Source of the DNA: an uncultured Tessaracoccus sp.
GTDB taxonomy: Bacteria > Actinomycetota > Actinomycetes > Propionibacteriales > Propionibacteriaceae
DNA length: 28,064 bases
Assembly: GCF_947286155.1 (NCBI RefSeq)
Contig: NZ_CAMYPD010000036.1
Span: 1 to 28,064, forward strand
Direction of reading: 5' to 3'
The translations under genes were made by a program, and so were the position numbers. Below the pieces are notes generated by a model. The model worked only from the letters and a program-made list of their open reading frames with translations. It was not told the DNA's origin and ran no database searches. Positions 15,450 to 22,163 of the stretch are shown here, piece after piece (positions within the stretch are counted from its first letter, which is position 1; each line of letters opens with the position of its first letter).

Positions 15450-16363
15450 GCGAACTCCCGGAACTGATCGAGGACGCCGGCCCACCGCTGGCCGAGCCCG
15501 GTGAAGTAGACGGTGCGCTGGTCGTCGGCGGGGTCGTCGCTGCGTTGGATGTCGATTGCGAGTGGCTCGTCGCTCAGCCATTCCGCCAAGCCAGCGCCCC
15601 ATTCCACCAGCGTCACCGACGTGGCGAGCGTGCTCTGGAGGTCGATGTCGGCCAGCTCGTCAGCCGAGCTGAGACGGTAGGCGTCGACGTGCACCAGGCC
15701 TGGGCCGGACCCGCGGGACGGGTGGATTCTGGACAGCACAAAGGTGGGCGAAATCACGGGGCCGTCGACGTCGAGACCTTCGCCGATGCCCTGCGTGAGC
15801 GTGGTCTTACCCGCGCCAAGCTCCCCCGTCGCGACGATCACGTCGCCCGCGCGCAGCACTTGGGCGAGCTTTTGGCCGAGCCGGCGCATGGCCTCGGCGT
15901 CGGGCACCTGCACAGCGACGGGCAGCGCGCGCGCCAGTACGACGCCGTTCTTCGTGGGACGACGCTGCGCGAAACCTGCGCGCTCCCACCACGCGATGTT
16001 GTGGGGGAACTCGTGGCGCGCAACCGCCTCTACCTGGCGAAACCCCAGGTCAGCCAACGCAGTGAGCGTGGCCGACACCATCTGGAATCCGACGCCAGAA
16101 CCTGCGGCCGCGGGCACCACGCTCACGCGGCACAGCCTGGCGGTGTCGCCGTCGACGGCGACGAGCAGCCCCGCGATGGGGGCGCCGTCGCGTTCCAACA
16201 GGATGCCGTAGCCCGCCTCGATGGCGTCTCGCACGCTCTCGACGGTGTCGGACAGCGCGGCGGCCGGCGGATCGACGGGCGGGCGGGCAGCGAAGGCCTC
16301 GCGGATCACCGAGTGGAGCGCCTCGGCGTCCGATGGCTCGGCGAAACGAAGGGAAATGCTCAT
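15446..16363 (-). CDS. tsaE: GNAT acetyltransferase fused to t6A ATPase TsaE
   Basis: A 305-residue fusion. Residues 1-147 form a GNAT domain with the acetyl-CoA loop RVSVVPAAAGSGVG (79-92) and a WWERAGF strand. Residues 150-305 form TsaE, the ATPase that resets the TsaB-TsaD complex, with P-loop GELGAGKTT (180-188), the SPTFVLSRIH segment and the LVHVDAYRL and LVEWGAGL motifs. Stand-alone TsaE is about 150 residues, so the N-terminal domain is an addition. The acetyl acceptor is unknown. The gene opens the four-gene t6A cluster; a -10-like TAGGAT lies at 16375-16380 on the minus strand, 11 bp before ATG 16363, with no clear ribosome site, so the leader would be only a few bases long. Confidence 0.93.
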   Translation of the reverse strand: MSISLRFAEPSDAEALHSVIREAFAARPPVDPPAAALSDTVESVRDAIEAGYGILLERDGAPIAGLLVAVDGDTARLCRVSVVPAAAGSGVGFQMVSATLTALADLGFRQVEAVARHEFPHNIAWWERAGFAQRRPTKNGVVLARALPVAVQVPDAEAMRRLGQKLAQVLRAGDVIVATGELGAGKTTLTQGIGEGLDVDGPVISPTFVLSRIHPSRGSGPGLVHVDAYRLSSADELADIDLQSTLATSVTLVEWGAGLAEWLSDEPLAIDIQRSDDPADDQRTVYFTGLGQRWAGVLDQFREFA

Positions 16364-16420
16364 GTCAGCTACCGATCCTAGGCCCGAATCCAGCCCGCCC
16401 CAAGCGGGTGCGCGACGGAT

Positions 16421-18178
16421 TCATCGTCGCCCCCTCGGCCTGCGCGGCCGCCCGTGGAAGCCAGGCTTGCGCGGGCTGGAGCGGCGCGGCTGCTGCTTGG
16501 GTTTGATGAGATCGAGAAACGCCGACTCCTCGACGGCGACCCCCGACGCGGGCTTCGCGCCGGTGAGTTCGGCGACGGTGGCGTCGCCGGGCGCAGCCTC
16601 CACGTTGCGTGCCTCGACGCCCGCTTGCCCGAGGATGCGGCGCATGAGCTTGCGCTGGTGCGGGAGCACCACCGTGGCGACGGTGCCCGCCGTGCCGGCG
16701 CGGGCGGTGCGGCCGGCACGGTGTAGATAGTCCTTGGCATCGCGGGGCGGATCCATTTGCACGACGAGGCTCACGTCGTCGACGTGAATCCCTCGGGCCG
16801 CGACGTCGGTGGCGACGAGCACGGGCACGTCGCCGGATTTGAATGCGGCGAGGATGCGCGCGCGGGCGCCCTGGGTGAGGCCGCCGTGCAGGGCGCCCGC
16901 CATCACGCCGGCGGCGCGCAGCTGCCCGGCGATGCGGTCGGTGCCCTTTTGGGTGCGCGCGAACACGACGGTGCGGCCGTCGCGCGACGCGAGTTCGGCG
17001 GTGACCGCGAGTTTGTCGTGGGGTTTCGTCTGCAGCGAGAGGTGGGTCATCGACGTCACCGACACCTGCCCGGAATCCACCTCGTGCGTGATGGGGTCGG
17101 TGAGGTAACGCTCGACGATGCGGTCGACCGCGGCGTCGAGGGTTGCCGAGAACAGGAGACGCTGCCCGCGCTCGGGTGTGGCGTCGAGAATGGCCGTGAC
17201 TTCGTCGGTGAACCCCATCTCGGCCATGTGGTCGGCCTCGTCGAGCACGGTGATTTCGATGTTGCCGAGGTCGGCGGCGCCTTGCTGCATGAGGTCGATG
17301 AGGCGGCCCGGAGTGGCGACGACGACGTCGACGCCGCGCGCGAATGCCTTGATCTGCGGGTTGTAACTCATGCCGCCTGCGACGAGCGTCAGCGACAATC
17401 CGACCGATGCGGCGAGCGGGGCGAGGTTGTCTGCGATTTGCAGGGCGAGTTCGCGCGTCGGGCTCAGGATGATCGCGCGCGGGCCGCGCCCGTCGGTAGC
17501 CGACAAGCGAGTGAGCAGTGGCAGGCCAAAGGCCAGTGTCTTGCCAGAGCCGGTGCGGGCGCGTCCGAGCACGTCGCGGCCTTCGAGCGCGTCGCGGATG
17601 GTGGCTTCCTGGATTGCGAAGGGCTGCGTGATGCCCTCGGCCGCGAGCACGCCGACGATCTCGTCGGCCACGCCCAGCTCGGTGAAGCCGTTCACGACGC
17701 CCACCTCGGCCTGGACGGTCTTGGCCTCCCATGCCATCTGGTCTGGCTCCGGGCGCTCAACCTCTCGACGAGGCTTGTCCCAGTGTTTCTTGGGCTTATC
17801 CCAGCGCTGCTTGGGTTTGTCCCACTGTTTCTTGGGCTTGTCCCATGGCTTGGCGTTGTGCTTGTTCTTGGCGTTGCCCTTGGCGCCACCGCGCTTGGCG
17901 GGGTGCTCGGGGCGCTGCGTCGACTTCTCCCAGCGCTGCTTCGGTTTGTCCGGGCGCTGTTTCGGTTGCTGTGTATTGGCGGCACGTTTATCCGACGAGC
18001 GGCCACCCTGATCAGCGAACTGTTGGGCGCGACGTTCGGCACGATTGCGCGGCGGGAAGTCGTCGTCGCGTCGCCCGCCTCGACGGCGCGGCGCGCGTCC
18101 TCGAGCAGCGCGCTGCTCGGCGGTCCACCGCTTCTTGGGTGTGCCGTCTGCGTGATGGGACTTGGGACCGCGGGCCAT
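16421..18178 (-). CDS. DEAD-box RNA helicase with a tryptophan heptad repeat arm
   Basis: A 585-residue ATP-dependent RNA helicase. The core has the Q motif (Q190), motif I ARTGSGKT (207-214), Ia PTRELALQ, Ib TPGRL, II DEAD (313-316), III SAT (344-346), V ATDVAARGIH and VI HRAGRTAR. It would remodel RNA, for example in ribosome assembly or cold adaptation. The first 140 residues are basic and disordered and include a tandem heptad W-D-K-P-K-x-x from W112 to W133. The C-terminus is an Arg/Pro/Gly-rich tail. ATG 18178 has GATAGG a few bases upstream; a TTG two codons earlier is less likely. It is single-gene between the t6A cluster and the mannosyltransferase gene. Confidence 0.95.
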   Translation of the reverse strand: MARGPKSHHADGTPKKRWTAEQRAARGRAPRRRGGRRDDDFPPRNRAERRAQQFADQGGRSSDKRAANTQQPKQRPDKPKQRWEKSTQRPEHPAKRGGAKGNAKNKHNAKPWDKPKKQWDKPKQRWDKPKKHWDKPRREVERPEPDQMAWEAKTVQAEVGVVNGFTELGVADEIVGVLAAEGITQPFAIQEATIRDALEGRDVLGRARTGSGKTLAFGLPLLTRLSATDGRGPRAIILSPTRELALQIADNLAPLAASVGLSLTLVAGGMSYNPQIKAFARGVDVVVATPGRLIDLMQQGAADLGNIEITVLDEADHMAEMGFTDEVTAILDATPERGQRLLFSATLDAAVDRIVERYLTDPITHEVDSGQVSVTSMTHLSLQTKPHDKLAVTAELASRDGRTVVFARTQKGTDRIAGQLRAAGVMAGALHGGLTQGARARILAAFKSGDVPVLVATDVAARGIHVDDVSLVVQMDPPRDAKDYLHRAGRTARAGTAGTVATVVLPHQRKLMRRILGQAGVEARNVEAAPGDATVAELTGAKPASGVAVEESAFLDLIKPKQQPRRSSPRKPGFHGRPRRPRGRR

Positions 18179-18266
18179 GGGCAACCTATCGGTAGAAGGA
18201 AAGAGCCACGAATACGTGAACCAAGTCAGCTTAGGCGCTTTCGCCCGCGCTCACCAATCGTCGCTG

Positions 18267-19406
18267 TCAGCCAGCGAGTACCTTTCCCCCACGCACAGTC
18301 ATGCCGATGACCTTCTCGTAGTGCCCCACGAGCTCGCCGCACACGTTGCGCCAGGTGCGACTCAGCGTGGACTCGCGGGCGGCGGAGGCGAACGCGGCGC
18401 GCTTGGCGTCGTCGCCGATGAGGTCGAGGACGTGGCCCCGCATCGCCTGCAAGTCGCCGGGCGCGTAGAGCCAGCCGGTGCGCGAGTGGTCGACGAGGTC
18501 GATCGGCCCGCCACGACGGGGCGCAATCACCGGCAGACCGGACGCTTTCGCTTCCTGAATCGCCTGGCAGAAGGTCTCCAGCTCGCCGGTGTGCACGAAG
18601 AGGTCGAGCGACGCCATGGCGGCGGGTAGATCGTCGCCTGTGAGCTGGCCCAGGAATGCGGCGCCGGGGAGTTGCTGCTCAAGCGCAGGGCGGCTCGGCC
18701 CGTCGCCGATGATGACGAGGCGGGTGTTGGGGATGTCGCGGAGCACCGCGAGGTCTTCGACGCGCTTCTCGCTGGCGAGCCGACCCATGTAACCGATGAG
18801 CCTTTCACCGTTCGGGGCGAGCTTCGCGCGCAGGGCGTCGCTGCGTTTGGCCGGGTCGAAGCGGACGGAGTCGACGCCACGGCCCCACACGCCGACCCTC
18901 GGGATGCCCTGATCGATCAGCTGCTGGCGGGCGAACGTCGACGGTGCGAAGTTCAGCGTCGCGAGCGAGTGAATCTGGCGCACGTGCCGCCACAGCAGCG
19001 GCTCGACGGCAGCGAAACCGTAGCGGGCCGCGTAGCTGGGCACCTCGGTTTGGTAGATGCCCACCATCGGGATGCCGAGCTGGGCTGCGACCTCCGCAGC
19101 CTTGTACCCGACGACGAACGGTGCCGCGAGGTGAACCACGTCAGGCGCGAAAGCCATGAGCGTGTGACGCAGGTGGGTCTTCGTCGTCGTGACGACGCGC
19201 ACCACCTCGTAACCGGGAAGGCCGACGCTCGTCACGGGCACCACGGGGAAGCCGTTCGACTCCGTCGGCGTCTTATTGCCGTCGGCAGGGGCGATCACGA
19301 GGGCCTCGTGCCCTTCGGCTCGGAGATGCTCGAGAATCCTCAGGACGGAGTTGGTGACTCCGTTCACCTGAGGCAGGAATGATTCCGTGACAATCGCTAC
19401 CCGCAC
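18267..19406 (-). CDS. mgtA: GDP-mannose-dependent alpha-mannosyltransferase, MgtA/PimB type
   Basis: A 379-residue GT-B glycosyltransferase of family GT4. The N-terminal VRVAIVTESFLPQVNGV followed by TNSVLRILEHLRAEGHEAL is almost a signature of mycobacterial Rv0557 (MgtA, first named PimB), which adds mannose to a glycolipid acceptor at the membrane. The C-terminal nucleotide-sugar domain shows GRLASEKR and the E-x7-E motif in ETFCQAIQE. The acceptor in this organism is not known. I set the start at GTG 19406, the conserved family start, because TAGCAT lies exactly 7 bp upstream, indicating a leaderless transcript. An upstream in-frame ATG lacks conservation. Confidence 0.88.
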   Translation of the reverse strand: MRVAIVTESFLPQVNGVTNSVLRILEHLRAEGHEALVIAPADGNKTPTESNGFPVVPVTSVGLPGYEVVRVVTTTKTHLRHTLMAFAPDVVHLAAPFVVGYKAAEVAAQLGIPMVGIYQTEVPSYAARYGFAAVEPLLWRHVRQIHSLATLNFAPSTFARQQLIDQGIPRVGVWGRGVDSVRFDPAKRSDALRAKLAPNGERLIGYMGRLASEKRVEDLAVLRDIPNTRLVIIGDGPSRPALEQQLPGAAFLGQLTGDDLPAAMASLDLFVHTGELETFCQAIQEAKASGLPVIAPRRGGPIDLVDHSRTGWLYAPGDLQAMRGHVLDLIGDDAKRAAFASAARESTLSRTWRNVCGELVGHYEKVIGMTVRGGKVLAG

Positions 19407-19413
19407 GCCTTCG

Positions 19414-19419
19414 ATGCTA
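19414..19419 (-). promoter_or_regulatory. -10 element of a leaderless promoter for the mannosyltransferase gene
   Basis: Minus-strand TAGCAT is followed by CGAAGGC (7 bases) and then the GTG start. The spacing predicts transcription starting at the start codon, and it decides between this GTG and longer readings of the frame. Confidence 0.5.
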
Positions 19420-19496
19420 CTCCAGTGGACTACGAAGCCCATCCCCGATGAGCAAACAGAAGATGAACAACCCGTGAAGCCCGGCTTATAGATGGT

Positions 19497-19581
19497 GTTG
19501 TGCGACTGAGCGCACGCTAGATGCCGAAAACCGGCCATGATGGCCCAACAATCGCATTTGGCGTGCGCTCAGTCGCACAAC
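19497..19581. repeat. Long hairpin element C
   Basis: Perfect 21-bp arms GTTGTGCGACTGAGCGCACG+C (19497-19517) and the exact reverse complement (19561-19581), around a 43-nt loop holding GAAAACCGGCCATGATGGCC, itself a hairpin. It lies 21 bp after the PCu(A)C stop codon on the minus strand and could end that transcript, though no T tract follows. The 196-bp gap 19407-19602 otherwise contains only the promoter of the mannosyltransferase gene. Confidence 0.85.
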
Positions 19582-19602
19582 TCGTGGTAGACCGGGCTGC
19601 TG

Positions 19603-20118
19603 TTAGTTCCCCTCGTGGTGGTCATGGTCGCCGTAGTCCATGTCTTCGTGCTTGTGGTACGTCTCCTGCTCCTCCGTAAACTCCTTGATAGGAGCTGTGA
19701 TTTCGGAGGTCTGATCGTTATCGAAGGTCAGCTTGCAGTGCACCTCTTCCCCACCAACGGGCAGTTCCTTCTTGACGCCCATCAGCATGATGTGTGGCCC
19801 GCCGGGGGCAAGGTGCTGGTGACCTTCGGCGGGAACCGGAACCTTGTCCGTCTTCCGCATGATCATCTCGCCGTCTTTCATGACCATCTCGTGCAGCTCA
19901 GTCTTCTCGGCGACGTCGCCGCAATCCGCGCTGACGAGGTTGATCAGTTTCTTGCCGGGGTTGCTGAGGTTGACGTACACCGCCGTCATGCCCGGCTCCT
20001 GCGTTCCCGTCGTGGTCCTGGTCCAGGCCTCGCCGGTCAACACACCGGGGGTTTCCGCTTGTTGGGCGCAGCCGGCCAGCGCAAGGGCGGCCACCGCGAG
20101 TGTTGCAATACGCTTCAT
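19603..20118 (-). CDS. PCu(A)C copper chaperone lipoprotein
   Basis: A 171-residue lipoprotein with lipobox LAGC (Cys17) and a cupredoxin-like PCu(A)C domain. The Cu(I)-binding motif H(M)x10Mx21HxM is exact: H76, M87, H109, M111. The C-terminus adds a His/Asp-rich tail (YHKHEDMDYGDHDHHEG) that could bind further metal. It would pick up extracytoplasmic copper for delivery to cytochrome oxidase or another cuproenzyme. The gene is divergent from a TAT-exported DyP peroxidase gene; in Streptomyces lividans the DyP DtpA is co-located with Sco and ECuC copper chaperones, so a functional link is plausible. ATG 20118 appears leaderless. Confidence 0.93.
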   Translation of the reverse strand: MKRIATLAVAALALAGCAQQAETPGVLTGEAWTRTTTGTQEPGMTAVYVNLSNPGKKLINLVSADCGDVAEKTELHEMVMKDGEMIMRKTDKVPVPAEGHQHLAPGGPHIMLMGVKKELPVGGEEVHCKLTFDNDQTSEITAPIKEFTEEQETYHKHEDMDYGDHDHHEGN

Positions 20119-20154
20119 GGCGGGTAGCTTAACCCGCCGAGTAGGGTTGTAGCC
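20119..20154. promoter_or_regulatory. Shared 36-bp spacer with back-to-back leaderless promoters
   Basis: On the minus strand TAAGCT (20126-20131) stands exactly 7 bases before the PCu(A)C ATG; on the plus strand TAGGGT (20142-20147) stands exactly 7 bases before the DyP ATG. Neither gene has a ribosome site. The spacer also holds an inverted repeat, GGCGGGT (20119-20125) and ACCCGCC (20132-20138), centred on the minus-strand -10, a possible operator. The -35 regions must lie within or beyond the opposite gene's start. Confidence 0.55.
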
Positions 20155-21330
20155 ATGTCTGGAGTGTCACGACGGGGAATGCTGGGGGCCGGCGCGGGCG
20201 CCGTCGCAGGCCTTGGGTTGGCCGCTTCGATGCACTTTGCCAACGATACGACCCCGCAGCGCAGCAAGGCGGAGGCTGTCACCGGGCAGACCTATTCGCC
20301 GTTTGCAGAGCACCAAGCTGGCATCATCACGCCGGTTCCCGCTGCGGCGGAACTCATCGCCTTTGATCTCAAGCCCGACGTCGACAAGGCCGCGCTCGGA
20401 CGCATGATGCGCGTGTGGTCGACGGACATTTCTGCGCTCATGCGGGGCGTTCCGCTCGCAGGCGACACCCTGCCCGACATGGCCGCCCAACATGTATCGC
20501 TGAGCGTGCTCGTCGGGTTTGGGCCGAAGGTGTTCACGCTCGACGGGCTGCACGACAAGTTGCCGGCCGGGTTCCAGGAAATCCCGCCGATGCGCCACGA
20601 CAAGCTCGACGACGCCTACTGCGGCGGCGACTTGCTGCTGTGGATCAGCGCCGACGACTTCACCTCCGTCGCCTACGCGAAGCGACGGCTCACCCACGAC
20701 GCCGAGCCGTGGGCGAGCGTGCGGTGGGCACAGCAAGGCTCGTGGCGAGCCACCGGGCCCGACGGGGAGCCCATCACTGGGCGCAACCTGTTCGGCCAAG
20801 TGGATGGCACCGCCAATGCCACCGGTGCGCTGGCCGACGGCACGCTGTGGTCCGACGAGGGATGGCTCGCCGGCGGCACGCAGCTCGTGGTGCGACGGAT
20901 CGAGATGGACCTGCCGGAGTGGGACAAACTCACCCGCAACCAGATGGAGCAGACGATCGGCAGGGACCTCGCGACGGGGGCACCGCTGTCGGGCGGCACG
21001 GAGTTCACGCCCATGGATTTCATGGCGCGGCGCCCCGAAGACGGCGGCCTCGCGATTGCCGAGGACGCCCACGCCAAGCTCGCTCACCCCAGCCAAAACA
21101 ATGGCCGCAGGATGCATCGTCGGGGGCTCAATTACTCCGATCACACCGGAACCGGGCTCATCTTCAATGCGTTCCAGGCGAACATTGCGAAGCAATTTAT
21201 TCCGATTCAGCGCGTGCTCGACGATGCCGACGCGCTGAATGAGTGGACGACGACGGTGGGGTCGGCGGTGTTCGTCATTCCACCCGGCATGCGCGAGGGC
21301 GGCTGGCTCGCCCAGGAGCTGCTCGCCTGA
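20155..21330 (+). CDS. TAT-exported DyP-type haem peroxidase
   Basis: A 391-residue dye-decolourising peroxidase. The N-terminus carries a twin-arginine signal (SRRGMLGAGAGAVAG), so the enzyme folds with haem in the cytosol and is exported. The catalytic GxxDG motif is G214-x-x-D217-G218 and the proximal haem ligand is His321 in MHRRGLNY. The length and TAT signal match the EfeB/DtpA group. EfeB partners (EfeU, EfeO) are absent, while a PCu(A)C copper chaperone gene is divergent, so the setting is closer to the Streptomyces DtpA copper pathway than to Efe iron uptake. It converges with the regulator gene 9 bp downstream. Confidence 0.93.
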   Translation: MSGVSRRGMLGAGAGAVAGLGLAASMHFANDTTPQRSKAEAVTGQTYSPFAEHQAGIITPVPAAAELIAFDLKPDVDKAALGRMMRVWSTDISALMRGVPLAGDTLPDMAAQHVSLSVLVGFGPKVFTLDGLHDKLPAGFQEIPPMRHDKLDDAYCGGDLLLWISADDFTSVAYAKRRLTHDAEPWASVRWAQQGSWRATGPDGEPITGRNLFGQVDGTANATGALADGTLWSDEGWLAGGTQLVVRRIEMDLPEWDKLTRNQMEQTIGRDLATGAPLSGGTEFTPMDFMARRPEDGGLAIAEDAHAKLAHPSQNNGRRMHRRGLNYSDHTGTGLIFNAFQANIAKQFIPIQRVLDDADALNEWTTTVGSAVFVIPPGMREGGWLAQELLA

Positions 21331-21339
21331 TCGGCGGCC

Positions 21340-22017
21340 TCAGGCCTCCACGGCCTCCTCGGGGAGCTGCTCCGCCTCCTCGATCTCGTTGAGGTAGTTG
21401 TAGACCGAGAATCGGGACACCCGCAGCTCCTCGGCGGCGCGCTCGACGGCCTCACGCAGCGAGAAGAACCCACGGGCCTTCAGCAGGCGGACCACCTCCA
21501 CCTTGTGCTGCTTGCGCATGAGGTCGACGGGCACGCCCACCTCCTCCACCACCCGGGCGAGGAGCTGGTCCGCGGCCTCGTCGAGGTCCTTGAAGTAGAG
21601 CTCCGCGGGGGCCGGCGCCTGCACGGCCTCGGGCAGGCGGGTGGCGTGGCCGAGCACGCGGGCAGCCACGGCCTCGATCTCGAACCACATGCTGACGTCC
21701 GAGTTGAAGCACAGGGCGGCCACGGGCACGCCCGCGTCGTCGCGAACCACGATGGTGGTGGAGCGCAGGAGGCGGCCGTCGGGCAGGCGGGACTGGTACC
21801 CGGCCTCGGACTCGAGCCTGCCTTCGGCGACCTTGGACAGGAGCAGGTCGGTGGCGGGCCCGCCCACCTTCCGCCCGGTGAGCGATCCGGCGATGGCGAC
21901 GATCGAGTTCGGCAGCCTCGTGAGGTCGTGCAGGACCACCTCACTGTCGTGCATGAGGCCCTCCTTCAGGGGCTCGACCATCTGCTGCAACGTCGCGAGT
22001 ATTGTGCCCTTCTGCAT
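21340..22017 (-). CDS. YheO-family transcriptional regulator (PAS-like plus HTH), divergent from tnaA
   Basis: A 225-residue regulator with an N-terminal YheO/PAS-like sensing domain (about 5-115, with VLHDLTRLPNSIVAIAGSLTGR and the STTIVVRDDAGVPVAALCFN strands) and a C-terminal helix-turn-helix (about 160-215, FSLREAVERAAEELRVSRFSVYNYL). Relatives include DauR, which controls D-arginine catabolism in Pseudomonas, so a ligand related to the neighbouring pathway, tryptophan or another amino acid, is likely. ATG 22017 follows AGGAGG; a TTG codon just before it is rejected. Its promoter (TTGAGT-N18-TACGAT) shares a palindrome with the tnaA promoter, which suggests it controls both itself and the operon. 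Whether it represses or activates cannot be read from the sequence. Confidence 0.88.
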   Translation of the reverse strand: MQKGTILATLQQMVEPLKEGLMHDSEVVLHDLTRLPNSIVAIAGSLTGRKVGGPATDLLLSKVAEGRLESEAGYQSRLPDGRLLRSTTIVVRDDAGVPVAALCFNSDVSMWFEIEAVAARVLGHATRLPEAVQAPAPAELYFKDLDEAADQLLARVVEEVGVPVDLMRKQHKVEVVRLLKARGFFSLREAVERAAEELRVSRFSVYNYLNEIEEAEQLPEEAVEA

Positions 22018-22039
22018 CAAACCTCCTCCTCAGGAGCAC

Positions 22040-22069
22040 ATCGTATCCTGCCCCACTCGCTCGACTCAA
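22040..22069 (-). promoter_or_regulatory. Promoter of the YheO-family regulator
   Basis: Minus strand: -35 TTGAGT (22064-22069), 18-bp spacer, -10 TACGAT (22040-22045). The -35 overlaps the left arm of operator 1. Confidence 0.5.
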
Positions 22070-22080
22070 CCTCCCGTTGA
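22066..22080. promoter_or_regulatory. tna operator 1, TCAAC-N5-GTTGA
   Basis: A perfect palindrome, TCAAC-CTCCC-GTTGA. Each arm coincides with the TTGA of one of the two divergent -35 elements, so one bound regulator could control both promoters. Part of the symmetry may simply reflect the two -35 boxes; the identical second site at 22108 argues it is a true operator. Confidence 0.55.
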
Positions 22081-22105
22081 AGTGATCCAACTGCTGTTGT
22101 AACAT
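22077..22105 (+). promoter_or_regulatory. Promoter of the tnaA operon
   Basis: TTGAAG (22077-22082), 17-bp spacer, TAACAT (22100-22105), predicting a start near 22112 and a leader of about 50 bases. The leader contains a hairpin CAACCC-AAGGAC-GGGTTG (22125-22142) just before the ribosome site. It has no room for a tnaC-like Trp attenuation peptide. Confidence 0.65.
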
Positions 22106-22107
22106 TC

Positions 22108-22122
22108 TCAACACCACGTTGA
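22108..22122. promoter_or_regulatory. tna operator 2, TCAAC-N5-GTTGA
   Basis: TCAAC-ACCAC-GTTGA, the same arms and spacing as operator 1 with an unrelated centre. Its centre is 42 bp (four helical turns) from that of operator 1, and it covers the predicted transcription start. A bound dimer here would block the polymerase, and two sites on one helix face allow cooperative binding. Confidence 0.6.
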
Positions 22123-22163
22123 AACAACCCAAGGACGGGTTGAGGATCCAAGGAGAAACGCAC

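Noticed and set aside
18207..18218. CACG-AATA-CGTG dyad upstream of the helicase gene as an operator
   Set aside because: Only 4-bp arms, expected by chance at this base composition, with no second copy.
22119..22163. An in-frame TTG that would lengthen TnaA by 15 residues or encode a leader peptide
   Set aside because: It lies in operator 2, has no ribosome site, is in frame with tnaA rather than a separate peptide, and family alignment begins at ATG 22164.
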